Assembly: GCA_003349885.1 (NCBI GenBank)
Contig: QFXC01000002.1
Location: 191,850-255,849, forward strand
DNA length: 64,000 nt
Reading direction: 5' to 3'
DNA from: an endosymbiont of Galathealinum brachiosum
GTDB lineage: Bacteria; Pseudomonadota; Gammaproteobacteria; SZUA-229
Below the pieces are notes generated by a model. The model was not told the DNA's origin. It ran no database searches and was given only the letters and a program-made list of their open reading frames with translations. Position 1 is the first letter of the stretch; every line of letters begins with the position of its first letter. The translations under genes and the position numbers were made by a program. Positions 1 through 7,959 of this stretch are shown here, one piece after another.

Positions 1-639
1 CGATGGCCAGGGTAATCCATATTTATCAGGCTGAACTAATGGCGCCAATAAAGAAGCTGCTGCCAGATCTGCACGGCTAAAAGTATCACCAGCCAAAAAC
101 TTATGTTCTGATAAATGAAGATTTAATTTATCGATTGCCAGTTTTAAATCCAGTTTTGCCTGTAATGCAGTTTCATCATTGATCCTCATGAGTTTAATCA
201 TTTTTAAACGTAATGCAGGAAAAAAGAACTTCATTAATATTTTCCCATACCAGGGCCCCTTATATGTAAAGATAGGTATCAGGAGTTTCGGATGATCAAG
301 TAATGAATGATAAAAAAAAGTGCGTAAATTCGGCCCAACCTCCTTATCAACGAAAGCCTCCCACTCCAGAGCTTTAACTCGAGTTTCATCATCTACCGGG
401 GTTAACCTGTGATCAGTAAATTTTTCATCTAAATAATCAATGATTTTATCAGAATGCTGAATAATATTAGCTTCATGTTTCAACACAGGTACTTCTGATC
501 GCTTAGCTATAGACATTACCTGCTTTACATGTGGCCCGGGCAACAGGTTTTTAACCTTATATGGAATACCTTTATAGTCGAGTGCCCAACGGGCTTTTTC
601 ACAGAAATGTGAAATTGGAAACTGATATAAAATCACCAT
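1..639 (-). CDS. glutathione S-transferase family protein (partial, C-terminus outside window)
   Basis: The reading frame opens at 639 on the minus strand and runs off the window start with 213 residues visible. It begins MVILYQFPISHFCEKARWAL, a thioredoxin-fold opening with a glutaredoxin-like S-x-F-C-x-K-x-R active-site region. A GST-type SEVPVL segment follows near residue 50, then an alpha-helical C-terminal domain with the typical FLAGDTFSRADLAAASLLAP stretch. These proteins conjugate or reduce with glutathione in the cytoplasm; the substrate is unknown. AAGGAA lies 8 nt before the ATG. It diverges from the cupredoxin gene across a 274-bp region that carries the first sigma54 array. Confidence 0.85.
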   Translation of the reverse strand, partial: MVILYQFPISHFCEKARWALDYKGIPYKVKNLLPGPHVKQVMSIAKRSEVPVLKHEANIIQHSDKIIDYLDEKFTDHRLTPVDDETRVKALEWEAFVDKEVGPNLRTFFYHSLLDHPKLLIPIFTYKGPWYGKILMKFFFPALRLKMIKLMRINDETALQAKLDLKLAIDKLNLHLSEHKFLAGDTFSRADLAAASLLAPLVQPDKYGLPWPS

Positions 640-719
640 TAAGAATTCCTTTTTAAATATTTCCCTATAGTAATACACAAACTTATTAAACCAGAATTTA
701 TATAAGCTTTCTAATATCA

Positions 720-769
720 ACGATATTTCGTTGAACACTCCCGACTATTCGTAAAACACGAATTACCGT
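720..769. promoter_or_regulatory. three-site palindrome array 1 (candidate enhancer)
   Basis: Three 12-bp sites fit ACGA-N4-TCGT: ACGATATTTCGT (720), CCGACTATTCGT (741, one mismatch) and ACGAATTACCGT (758, one mismatch). Starts are 21 and 17 bp apart. Exactly 70 bp separate the last site from the GG of the sigma54 promoter at 839. The same geometry recurs at the other promoters of this region, so this is inferred to be the upstream activating sequence of the enhancer-binding protein encoded at 3272-5167. Confidence 0.7.
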
Positions 770-838
770 ATTGCTTTAGATACTTAACATTACATATATT
801 ATCAATACTTATCAAGCACTTACATAAATATCCTTTTA

Positions 839-854
839 TGGCACAGCTAATGCT
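839..854 (+). promoter_or_regulatory. sigma54 (-24/-12) promoter of the cupredoxin-HPP-nitroreductase operon
   Basis: TGGCACAGCTAATGCT matches the sigma54 consensus TGGCAC-N5-TTGC, with GG at 840-841 and GC at 852-853 ten bases apart. It lies 60 bp before the ATG at 914. Upstream is palindrome array 1; a further palindrome sits near the predicted start of transcription. Confidence 0.75.
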
Positions 855-866
855 CTAGTACAGTTA

Positions 867-880
867 ACGAATTTACTCGT
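867..880. promoter_or_regulatory. palindrome near predicted +1 (ACGA-N6-TCGT)
   Basis: ACGAATTTACTCGT carries the same half-sites as the upstream array but with a 6-base spacer. It begins 14 bases after the -12 GC, the same offset as the perfect palindrome at 9768 behind the 9740 promoter. That position would suit negative feedback by the same regulator, which is inference. Confidence 0.45.
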
Positions 881-913
881 TATAAATTAACTTTGTAGAA
901 AAAGGATTAAAAC

Positions 914-1282
914 ATGAAACTTATTTCAGCTTTTGTCGTCAGTCTGATACTACTTATACCAGCCCTGACATTTGCCGCTCCACCTAAGACTATTGATGGA
1001 GTCACCACCATTCACCTTACTGAATACAACGGTTACTTCTCAAGCCCTGAAACACTTGTAAAACTCAAACCCGGTAAATACAAATTCATTATCAAGAACA
1101 AATCTGGAAAATTGGTGGGCTTTTGGTTGCAAGATGCCAAGAGCCATAAATTTCTAGATAAATTCCCAATAGAAAAAGATGAAACACGTACGACTGATGT
1201 CGTGAATATCACTGAAAATGGTTTTCGTTATCGTTGCCCAATTAACCCTACACCATGGTATGACGTAGGTGTAGAGAAGTAA
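914..1282 (+). CDS. periplasmic cupredoxin-like protein
   Basis: This 122-residue protein has a clear Sec signal peptide (MKLISAFVVSLILLIPALTF then AAPP). The mature part resembles the cupredoxin-like beta-sandwich domains seen in EfeO-type and plastocyanin-like proteins: a YNGYFSSPETLVKLKPGKYKF-type strand pair and a single Cys in RCPINPTPWY near the end. A full type-1 copper set (His, Cys, His, Met) is not evident, so copper binding is doubtful. The start has AAGGA 8 nt upstream. It is the first gene after the sigma54 promoter at 839 and leads into the HPP permease and nitroreductase genes. Role unknown; periplasmic redox or ligand binding is inferred. Confidence 0.7.
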   Translation: MKLISAFVVSLILLIPALTFAAPPKTIDGVTTIHLTEYNGYFSSPETLVKLKPGKYKFIIKNKSGKLVGFWLQDAKSHKFLDKFPIEKDETRTTDVVNITENGFRYRCPINPTPWYDVGVEK

Positions 1283-1306
1283 TACATCAAATAATTAAAT
1301 GGACCA

Positions 1307-1337
1307 GGGCGGATTTTTATTCACTAAGGATCCGCCC
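1307..1337. other. intercistronic hairpin without T-tract
   Basis: GGGCGGAT (1307-1314) pairs with ATCCGCCC (1330-1337) around a 15-base loop. No run of T follows, so it is more likely an mRNA-stabilising or attenuating hairpin between the cupredoxin-like gene and the HPP gene than a full terminator. Confidence 0.55.
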
Positions 1338-1401
1338 CGGAAACATTTAACTCCAGGACATTAGACCCTGCGACATTTAAAAACCTAATTCAGGAATTTG
1401 T

Positions 1402-1911
1402 ATGAAAATTTTCCAAAGAAATAACACGGAGATTCAATTATTCAATGATAACTCACTATTTAAGAAAGTTGTATTTGCATCAGTTGGTGGATTTATTGCT
1501 ATAGCAATAATTTCATTTCTTGCAAACTACTCCGGCTACCCTTTAATTATGGGTTCATTTGGTGCTTCATGTGTTTTGTTATTCGGTTATCCGGAAAGCC
1601 CTTTTTCACAACCAAAAAACGTAATCGCTGGTCATTTATTATCCACTTTTATTGGCCTTAGCTTTTTACATTTTGTTGGCCCTCAATGGTGGAGCATGGC
1701 TTTAGCTTTATCAGTTGCATTAGGCTTTATGATTGCAACTGAAACCGTTCATCCTCCTGCAGGTTCAAATCCATTAATTGTATTTTTAGCAAATGCAGAC
1801 TGGTCTTTTTTAATTATGCCCAGTTTTATTGGCTCAATAGCACTACTTACCGTTGCTCTTGTTTTTATTAACATTTCATCTAAACGTAGCTATCCAAAAT
1901 CATGGTTTTAG
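1402..1911 (+). CDS. HPP family membrane protein (nitrite-permease type)
   Basis: This 169-residue integral membrane protein has about four hydrophobic helices (near residues 24-42, 48-62, 75-95 and 100-160) and the family signature HPPAGSNPL at about residue 118. HPP proteins of cyanobacteria and chloroplasts carry nitrite across membranes; other members are uncharacterised. It contains only the HPP domain, with no CBS domains. AGGA precedes the ATG. It follows the cupredoxin-like gene and precedes a nitroreductase in the same direction, with 32 bp to the latter, so it probably belongs to the operon driven from 839. Movement of nitrite or a related anion is inferred from the family. Confidence 0.8.
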   Translation: MKIFQRNNTEIQLFNDNSLFKKVVFASVGGFIAIAIISFLANYSGYPLIMGSFGASCVLLFGYPESPFSQPKNVIAGHLLSTFIGLSFLHFVGPQWWSMALALSVALGFMIATETVHPPAGSNPLIVFLANADWSFLIMPSFIGSIALLTVALVFINISSKRSYPKSWF

Positions 1912-1943
1912 TAAAACCTACACTTTAATAAACAGGAAACCTA

Positions 1944-2546
1944 ATGAAAATAGAAGAAGCTATAATTACGCGAAGATCAATTAAACACTTTGATCCGAAA
2001 CATAAACTCAGTGAAGTTGAAATAAACAAATTACTTTCATTAGCCATACTATCACCAACGGCTTTTAACCAACAAAACTGGCGTTTTGTAATAATTGATG
2101 ACACTGAATTAAGAAACACTATTCGCTCACATTCATGGGATCAGGCACAAATTACAGATGCTTCATTATTTATCGTACTTTGCGCAGATTTAAAAGCATG
2201 GGAAAAGCAACCTCAGCGTTACTGGGTTAACGCACCCGATGATGTACGTGCTTTAATGTTACCTGCCATGGATGATTATTACCGTAATAAACATCAGGTT
2301 CAGCGAGATGAAGCCATGCGCTCATGTGGTATTGCAGCCCAAACTCTCATGTTAAGCGCAAGATCAATGGGATATGATTCGTGCCCAATGGATGGCTTTG
2401 ATTTTGATGAAATTGCTAAAATAATACATCTACCCGAAGATCATGTGATCACTATGTTTATTACGATAGGAAAGGAGATCAAACCCGCATGGCCAAGACC
2501 CGGCCAGTTATCACTGGAAGATATAGTATTTAAAGATAATTTTTAA
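1944..2546 (+). CDS. nitroreductase family protein (FMN-dependent)
   Basis: The 200-residue protein starts with the family hallmark ITRRSIKHFDP and continues with SPTAFNQQNWRFVII (FMN and substrate region). The C-terminal half has CGIAAQTLMLSARSMGYDS and MFITIGKE. Such enzymes are homodimeric flavoproteins that reduce nitro compounds, quinones or flavins with NAD(P)H in the cytoplasm. AGGAAA precedes the start. It is the last gene of the three-gene run, and a strong hairpin follows at 2685. Substrate not predictable. Confidence 0.88.
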   Translation: MKIEEAIITRRSIKHFDPKHKLSEVEINKLLSLAILSPTAFNQQNWRFVIIDDTELRNTIRSHSWDQAQITDASLFIVLCADLKAWEKQPQRYWVNAPDDVRALMLPAMDDYYRNKHQVQRDEAMRSCGIAAQTLMLSARSMGYDSCPMDGFDFDEIAKIIHLPEDHVITMFITIGKEIKPAWPRPGQLSLEDIVFKDNF

Positions 2547-2684
2547 CTGTAATCATACAATATCCTGTAGCTGTTAAGTCATTAACTGTTATGGTTAACT
2601 TCTACAGTTTTCACACTATCGATGAGAATAGTTAAAAAATATTATCAAAATATTCGACTTAATATTCATCACATCTAATCTAAA

Positions 2685-2704
2685 ACGCACCCGTTAGGGT
2701 GCGT
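2685..2704 (+). terminator. rho-independent terminator candidate
   Basis: ACGCACCC and GGGTGCGT form a perfect 8-bp stem with a GTTA loop, followed by AAATATTTT. It lies 139 bp after the nitroreductase stop and would end the operon that starts at 839. The stem could also serve the convergent small gene at 2763. Confidence 0.65.
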
Positions 2705-2762
2705 AAATATTTTAATATACTAGTTAAATAATCTAAAAATATTTATTAAAGTGATTTTCAAG

Positions 2763-2885
2763 CTATTTATTTATACTTTTTCTATCAGTTAGTTGAATAC
2801 ACTGCCTACTATTAAGAACAAATAATACTGAAATAATTAAAATTGAAAAAACTACACCTGAAATGGTTAAACTATCTATAATCAT
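2763..2885 (-). CDS. 40-residue single-span membrane protein behind a sigma54 promoter
   Basis: The minus-strand frame encodes a short N-terminus (MIIDS), one hydrophobic helix at about residues 6-25 (TISGVVFSILIISVLFVL) and a basic C-terminal tail ending RKSINK. A good ribosome-binding site, CAGGAG, lies 7 nt before the ATG. A sigma54-type promoter is 47 bp upstream (2932-2946) and a palindrome array 69 bp beyond that. The promoter, the ribosome-binding site and the helix together support a real gene, although it is very short. I do not recognise the family. It may be a small membrane modulator within the regulon. Confidence 0.6.
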   Translation of the reverse strand: MIIDSLTISGVVFSILIISVLFVLNSRQCIQLTDRKSINK

Positions 2886-2931
2886 AACGCTACTCCTGTA
2901 GGAAAATATAATTTATGTCATAGATAACATT

Positions 2932-2946
2932 GCAGCGCTTATGCCA
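2932..2946 (-). promoter_or_regulatory. sigma54 promoter of the 40-residue membrane protein
   Basis: On the minus strand the sequence reads TGGCATAAGCGCTGC: -24 element TGGCAT, five bases, then CTGC, with the GG-N10-GC spacing intact. It lies 47 bp before the start of the small gene at 2885, and array 2 sits upstream at the same distance as at the other promoters. Confidence 0.65.
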
Positions 2947-3014
2947 GTTTTAAAACAAGCTATAACCAGTTGAAATACTTATTATTTATTACTTTATTGA
3001 TGATTTTATACTTT

Positions 3015-3064
3015 ACGAGAAGTCGCTATTAACGAAATACTGCATATCAATAGCAATATTTCGT
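3015..3064. promoter_or_regulatory. three-site palindrome array 2 (minus-strand orientation)
   Basis: From promoter-proximal to distal the sites are ACGAGAAGTCGC (3015, one mismatch), ACGAAATACTGC (3032, first half-site intact) and GCAATATTTCGT (3053, second half-site intact). Starts are 17 and 21 bp apart. The proximal site ends 69 bp before the GG of the minus-strand promoter at 2932-2946. The sites are weaker than at the other arrays, but the spacing is identical. Confidence 0.55.
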
Positions 3065-3203
3065 GAAAAGCGGATCCATATTATTCGTGAAACACTTTTT
3101 ATAAAATAGATGATTAATACTAACCATTATTCTTTTTATCACTAATTTCATCCTGAAGCTTTTCAAGTTCATCGAGTATACGAACAAATTTTATACCAAA
3201 CAT

Positions 3204-3255
3204 AGACCGCCACCTTTGGCGCTCTGTCCCCTTAATTATAACCACCAGGAGCTGT
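3204..3255. repeat. half copy of the TCTGTCCCC palindromic element
   Basis: AGACCGCCACCTTTGGCGCTCTGTCCCC followed by an ACCACCA(G/A) segment matches one end of the element at 25366-25549, read in reverse complement. The other half is missing, so this is a truncated copy between the regulon's small gene and the regulator gene. Confidence 0.55.
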
Positions 3256-3271
3256 ACAGAATAATTAACCG

Positions 3272-5167
3272 TTAAATATCCCTCTTATCAATTTCTAGCG
3301 ATTTCATTCTCGATGCCAGTGTTGTAGGTTTAATCCCCAACAACTCAGCTGCACCTTCAGCACCAGATATTTTTCCTTTGGTATATCTAAGAGCTGCAAT
3401 AATATTAACTTTATCCCTGGCCAATCTTTCGATTTCATTATAGGGAAGTCCTGAATCTGCTATATTTACAGTATCCTGAACCGCATCTATATGTTCATTT
3501 TTATTCTTAGGTAAATTAAAAATAAGTCGATTACCTTTACCCACAATAATGGCACGCTCAATTACATTTTGTAACTCACGGATATTTCCACCCCATGCAT
3601 ATGTTTGTAGTTGTTTTACATTTGCATTTGTTAACTTTGGACTTTCTCTGTTTATACGATTACAGATTAATTCAATAAAATGCTCTGCTAATAATGGTAT
3701 ATCATCAAGTCTGTCTCTTAACGGCACTGCCTCTACGGGAAATACATTTAATCTGAAATATAAATCTTCTCTGAAATTTCCTTTTTCAACTTCTTTTCTT
3801 AAATCTCGATTTGTTGCAGCAATAATACGTACGTCTACCGTACGGGTTGTTTCATCCCCTACCCGCTCAAACTGACCTTCCTGTAAAACCCTTAATAATT
3901 TACTTTGTAAATCTATCGGTATCTCACCAACTTCATCAAGAAATATCGTGCCACCATCTGCCAGTTCAAATCGACCTGTTCTGTTCTTGATGGCACCGGT
4001 AAATGAACCCCGCATATGACCAAAAAATTCACTTTCAAATAACTCATGAGGTATTGCAGCACAGTTAACCCTTATTAAAGGGCGATCGCTACGTTCACTT
4101 CTATCATGTATTGCTCGTGCGATTAACTCTTTACCGGTGCCTGATTCACCAATAATTAAAACATTTGCCATAGTCGGTGCAACCAGCTCTATCTGATTTA
4201 ACACCTGCTTAATTGCATAACTCTGACCGACTATTTCTTTAAAGTTATGTTTAGTTCTAATCTCCTCCTGTAAATAAGTATTCTCCGCCTCCAGACGCTG
4301 CTTCATTTTTTCTACTTCTTCATAAGCCTGCTTTAATTCCTGCTCTGCCTGTTTACGTTCTGTTATGTCATTAAACACAACAACTGCACCCAACAACTTA
4401 CCATCCTGCCTTATCGGAGTGCTGGTATATTCAACTGGAAAACTACTGCCGTCTTTACGCCAGAAAACTTCGTCTTCTACATGGTGAACTGAACCATCTT
4501 TAAATGCGGCATAGATGGGACAGTCTGTATTGCGATATTCCGAACCGTCAGCATGGGTATGATGTAAAAGGGCATGCATCGGTTGGCCTTTTAGCTCTTC
4601 AACCTCATAACCCAGCATGTTAGCCGCTGCAGGGTTTACGAAAGTCGTTTTTCCTTCACAACATAAACCATAAACCCCCTCACCTGCAGATTGTAAAATG
4701 AGTTGATTCTCAGTATAAATTTTTCTAATTTCATCCTGTTCACGCTTACGTTTAGTTATGTCATTAAAGACCACTACCGCACCTAACAGCTCACCGTCTT
4801 TTTTAACCGGGGTACTCGTGTATTCAACCAGAAAATGACTACCATCCTTTCGCCAGAAAATTTCATCATCAACATGATGTACCGCACCATCTTTAAAAGC
4901 CGCATGTATTGGGCAATCACAAGCATGAAAAGTAGAACCATCTGGTTTTGTATGATGCAACATGTCATGGCTTTTTTTACCCGTTAACTCCTCAATGCTC
5001 CAACCAGTCATTTCTGCTGCTGCTGGATTGGCAAATATTGTGACACCATTACAATCTATACCGAAGATTCCTTCTCCTGCAGCCTCAAGAATAAGATCCC
5101 CCATTGCGTTAACCGACGTAAAACTATTTTTACATACTTTAGGCTGTTCACTTTGAGCCATGATCAT
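3272..5167 (-). CDS. sigma54-dependent enhancer-binding protein with two PAS domains
   Basis: The 631-residue regulator has two closely similar PAS domains (about residues 20-140 and 150-275), a coiled-coil linker (about 275-310), an AAA+ sigma54-activator domain and a C-terminal Fis-type helix-turn-helix. The AAA+ part has Walker A GESGTGKE, the sigma54-contacting loop GSFTGA and Walker [13 protein letters not shown]. The helix-turn-helix has [20 protein letters not shown]. There is no receiver domain, so activation should come from ligand or redox sensing by PAS rather than phosphorylation. Both PAS domains keep HHT...DGS...CPI, with conserved His and Cys that could bind a metal, heme or reactive species. 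GGA lies just before the ATG at 5167; an ATG at 5161 is an alternative. No sigma54 promoter was seen in front of its own start. It is the obvious candidate to bind the palindrome arrays around it. Confidence 0.92.
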   Translation of the reverse strand: MIMAQSEQPKVCKNSFTSVNAMGDLILEAAGEGIFGIDCNGVTIFANPAAAEMTGWSIEELTGKKSHDMLHHTKPDGSTFHACDCPIHAAFKDGAVHHVDDEIFWRKDGSHFLVEYTSTPVKKDGELLGAVVVFNDITKRKREQDEIRKIYTENQLILQSAGEGVYGLCCEGKTTFVNPAAANMLGYEVEELKGQPMHALLHHTHADGSEYRNTDCPIYAAFKDGSVHHVEDEVFWRKDGSSFPVEYTSTPIRQDGKLLGAVVVFNDITERKQAEQELKQAYEEVEKMKQRLEAENTYLQEEIRTKHNFKEIVGQSYAIKQVLNQIELVAPTMANVLIIGESGTGKELIARAIHDRSERSDRPLIRVNCAAIPHELFESEFFGHMRGSFTGAIKNRTGRFELADGGTIFLDEVGEIPIDLQSKLLRVLQEGQFERVGDETTRTVDVRIIAATNRDLRKEVEKGNFREDLYFRLNVFPVEAVPLRDRLDDIPLLAEHFIELICNRINRESPKLTNANVKQLQTYAWGGNIRELQNVIERAIIVGKGNRLIFNLPKNKNEHIDAVQDTVNIADSGLPYNEIERLARDKVNIIAALRYTKGKISGAEGAAELLGIKPTTLASRMKSLEIDKRDI

Positions 5168-5204
5168 ACATCCATTATTTCGTGATTTAGTAACTTAACA
5201 TATA

Positions 5205-5255
5205 ACGGAATAACGTAACAAGATCAACGACTATTCGTCAGTTACGATATATCGT
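5205..5255. promoter_or_regulatory. three-site palindrome array 3 between regulator and DUF3187 operon
   Basis: Two perfect sites, ACGACTATTCGT (5227) and ACGATATATCGT (5244), start 17 bp apart. A degenerate third, ACGGAATAACGT (5205, two mismatches), lies 22 bp upstream. Exactly 70 bp separate 5255 from the GG at 5326. The array also lies in front of the divergent regulator gene (start 5167), so it could mediate autoregulation too. Confidence 0.75.
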
Positions 5256-5324
5256 GAAATATTTAATAGATGTTACAGGGAGATTTTTATTTATATTTCA
5301 ACAAGATAGGGGAATTATTCGTAT

Positions 5325-5340
5325 TGGCACATAGTCTGCA
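5325..5340 (+). promoter_or_regulatory. sigma54 promoter of the DUF3187-kinase-cupin-amine oxidase operon
   Basis: TGGCACATAGTCTGCA has a full -24 element, five bases and CTGCA at -12. It lies 62 bp before the ATG at 5403 and downstream of palindrome array 3. Confidence 0.8.
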
Positions 5341-5402
5341 ATTCCTTAATCAAAATTTAAATACTTATTTAAGAAAATAAAAGCTTTGATTGAGGACTTA
5401 AT

Positions 5403-6413
5403 ATGAAAACATTCACACGATACTATTTCAGGTTTTTCGTATTGTTATTACTTACGGCTATTGCACAGGACAAAGCCTATGCATACAAAGCTGAACCTGA
5501 AGAATACTGGCAAGGTACTTTAGGGCCTTTAACTATTCGCTCCCTGTCCCCAGCCCAGTCTTTACGTCTTTCACCTATTCCCCGCTCACCCTACGGTTTG
5601 CCAGATGGCCAGACTGAATTGCAGTTTAATATTGCGGCTGCAAGTGTTTACAGCAGTCAGGAAGGTTTATTTATTCTGGATTATCATTTTACGGATACTC
5701 GCTTTGCAATTAATCAGGGGTTTGCGAATAACTGGTCTGCTGAGTTTTCAATAAATGAACGTCGCATACTCAACGCTCACCTTGACCAGTTAACGCTTGA
5801 ATTTCATGACCTGTTTGGCATTGATCAAAATGGTCGTGACGAGACAGTAAAAGATGGCACCCATATTCAAATACCTGAATATGGAATTGATCTGGGAAAC
5901 GAAGTTCGTGGTCAAACCTCACAAACAATTGGCATCAGCGTGCAAAAAGTTCTAGCCGATAAAAGCATCGGATGGCCTGCCATTGCTGTGAATTTTAATA
6001 TGAGTTACGAAATGTTACACGACGGTTTAATTGAACATGGTGCTTTTGATTATGGTGTGCAATTCAGTATTGCTCAGAAAAAAAGTAACGGTTATGCATA
6101 CGGCAACCTTTCATATACTGAATTTGGTTCAGATGATGTTTTAGGCTTACCCCTGAAAGATCATCAATTCAGTGGCATGTTCGGATATGAGTTCAATATG
6201 GACCATGACGAAGCTTTCATATTGCAGTATTTATTCAGTGAAGGCGTGGTTGATGGTATGGGTGAACTATCAGAATTCAGCCATGAAATTCATATTGGAT
6301 ATAAATGGAGAACTGAATCCTACCTTTTTGAAGCAGGTCTTGTTGAAAATATTGTTAACTTTGAAAATAGCCCGGATGTTGCATTCACATTTGGTGTTAC
6401 TTACAAACTCTAA
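5403..6413 (+). CDS. DUF3187 family outer-membrane protein
   Basis: This 336-residue protein has a signal peptide (hydrophobic to about residue 22, cleavage near AYA) and a mature part rich in alternating amphipathic strands. It ends in VAFTFGVTYKL, a C-terminal aromatic/hydrophobic strand as in beta-barrels. The opening LGPLTIRSLSPAQSLRLSP and overall length suit the DUF3187 family, whose function is not known. It is the first gene behind the sigma54 promoter at 5325 and lies 15 bp before a histidine kinase gene. An outer-membrane location is well supported; a transport role is inferred. Confidence 0.75.
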   Translation: MKTFTRYYFRFFVLLLLTAIAQDKAYAYKAEPEEYWQGTLGPLTIRSLSPAQSLRLSPIPRSPYGLPDGQTELQFNIAAASVYSSQEGLFILDYHFTDTRFAINQGFANNWSAEFSINERRILNAHLDQLTLEFHDLFGIDQNGRDETVKDGTHIQIPEYGIDLGNEVRGQTSQTIGISVQKVLADKSIGWPAIAVNFNMSYEMLHDGLIEHGAFDYGVQFSIAQKKSNGYAYGNLSYTEFGSDDVLGLPLKDHQFSGMFGYEFNMDHDEAFILQYLFSEGVVDGMGELSEFSHEIHIGYKWRTESYLFEAGLVENIVNFENSPDVAFTFGVTYKL

Positions 6414-6428
6414 CATTCGGAGAAAATA

Positions 6429-7250
6429 ATGAAACCCAGATCAGAAACCACATTGAGCAATAACAAGCCCAGTAAGGAGTATGTAAACTTACATAAAAAA
6501 TCTGCGACTCAAAGAGAAGTAGAACTAACAATCCAAAATGATATTTTAAATAATAAGTTATTGTTGGCAAGCAAAATGGAAAATATGGGTTTATTATCAG
6601 CTGGAATTTCACATGACTTTAACAATATTTTACACCTGATTATTGGTTTTTCAGAAATCGCAATACATAAAACATCCCGCGATGATCCTGCTTATAACTA
6701 TCTATTAAAGATACTCAAAAATGCCGAGTTAGGAAAACATCTTACGGAAAAGATACTGAGCTATAATCGACAACATAACAAACTTGAATCTGAGTCAGTC
6801 TTGCTACATCATTCTGTATCAGAAGCGATAGAACTTGTTAAAATAGGCGTATCTAAAAAAATCACTATTGTACAAAACCTTCAGAACACGGGAAAAATAC
6901 TGGCTGATCAGGCAGGAATTTTTCAAATTGTGATGAACTTGTGCCTTAATGCTATTCATGCAATGAAAGTTCGAGGCGGTTTACTCAGTATTGATCTAAA
7001 TCTTAAAAATCACGATGGAAAGATATGGCACCTGCTGGAAATAAAAGATACCGGACATGGCATGAAAGAATCAACAATGAAAAATATATTTGACCCTCTA
7101 TTTACAACTAAACCTGAAACTGAGGGAACCGGGTTAGGCCTGCCAACTGTGTATAACATTATCAGTCAATATCAAGGTATAATTACAGTTACTTCTGATT
7201 TTGGTTCGGGCAGTTGCTTTTCAGTTTTACTCCCAATCGATAATTATTAA
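6429..7250 (+). CDS. soluble orphan sensor histidine kinase
   Basis: The 273-residue protein has a short helical N-terminus (residues 1-50), a HisKA domain with phosphoacceptor His in GISHDFNNILHLIIGFSEIA and a HATPase_c domain. The latter has N-box NLCLNAIHAM, G1 DTGHGM, F-box FDPLFTT and G2 GTGLGLP. The H-box is the NtrB-like HDFNN type often paired with sigma54 activators. There is no membrane segment, PAS domain or receiver, so the signal input is unclear. No receiver protein is encoded nearby and the local activator lacks one. A GGAG site precedes the ATG. The kinase is embedded in the regulon operon and its phosphorylation partner is unknown. Confidence 0.88.
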   Translation: MKPRSETTLSNNKPSKEYVNLHKKSATQREVELTIQNDILNNKLLLASKMENMGLLSAGISHDFNNILHLIIGFSEIAIHKTSRDDPAYNYLLKILKNAELGKHLTEKILSYNRQHNKLESESVLLHHSVSEAIELVKIGVSKKITIVQNLQNTGKILADQAGIFQIVMNLCLNAIHAMKVRGGLLSIDLNLKNHDGKIWHLLEIKDTGHGMKESTMKNIFDPLFTTKPETEGTGLGLPTVYNIISQYQGIITVTSDFGSGSCFSVLLPIDNY

Positions 7251-7281
7251 GGCCTTTCATAAACGACTACTATTAATACAT

Positions 7282-7959
7282 ATGAAATTAAATTCTGACC
7301 TAACCCTTAGAGCAAACCTTAATATCAATAACCTGAAATGGGAAAACTCACCTTCCGCGGGTGTACAACGCCTACGACTTGAAGCTGATGATGAAAAACC
7401 GCCCGTAGAAAGAGTTACAACCATAGTTAGTTTTGCTCCACAAAGCTCTTTCAGTGGTCACGTACACGGTGGTGGTGAAGAGTTTTTAGTATTAAATGGC
7501 ACATTTTCAGATCAGCATGCTGATTACCCTGAAGGCTATTATGTACGCAACCCTAAAGGCACAGGCCATGCTCCTCATAGTGATGAAGGTTGTAGAATTC
7601 TGGTTAAACTCTGGCAAATGCATCCGGATGATCAAAATCAACTAGCCATTAATACTCGTAATGAAAATCTCTGGAAAAAAAATAGGGCATCTGGTGAAAT
7701 ATTGCCGCTTTTCAATGCAGACTATGAATCAGTATGTATGATGCGTTGGCCTGCCGGATTGAAACTAAGTAACCTCAGTTTCGATGCGGGTGTAGAGTAT
7801 TTTGTACTACACGGCCGTTTTTATGATGATGAAGGTAACTACACCAAGGGTAGCTGGTTACGTCTACCGGCAGGCTCCAGACAAAATATTACCGTAACAG
7901 AAGATTGTTTATTATTACGCAAAACCGGTCATCTACTCGAGCCTGTATCTTATGAGTGA
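7282..7959 (+). CDS. double-cupin protein, ChrR-like
   Basis: I place the start at the ATG at 7282, giving 225 residues. An upstream in-frame ATG at 7201 would overlap the kinase gene and adds a non-cupin tail. The first cupin has a metal-site pattern GHVHGGGEEFLVLNG; the second (about residues 165-215) has GVEYFVLHGRFYDDEG and lacks most metal ligands. The layout resembles the cupin half of ChrR anti-sigma factors, but the zinc-binding anti-sigma domain is absent. The stop overlaps the next gene by 8 nt, indicating translational coupling with the amine oxidase. A catalytic or sensory role cannot be decided. No clear Shine-Dalgarno site is seen. Confidence 0.75.
   Translation: MKLNSDLTLRANLNINNLKWENSPSAGVQRLRLEADDEKPPVERVTTIVSFAPQSSFSGHVHGGGEEFLVLNGTFSDQHADYPEGYYVRNPKGTGHAPHSDEGCRILVKLWQMHPDDQNQLAINTRNENLWKKNRASGEILPLFNADYESVCMMRWPAGLKLSNLSFDAGVEYFVLHGRFYDDEGNYTKGSWLRLPAGSRQNITVTEDCLLLRKTGHLLEPVSYE

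Noticed and set aside
3120..3203. 27-residue minus-strand frame starting MFGIKFV
   Set aside because: No ribosome-binding site, and its upstream side is a truncated copy of the palindromic repeat; likely chance.
7201..7281. Longer start for the cupin gene
   Set aside because: Overlaps the kinase gene and adds non-cupin residues.
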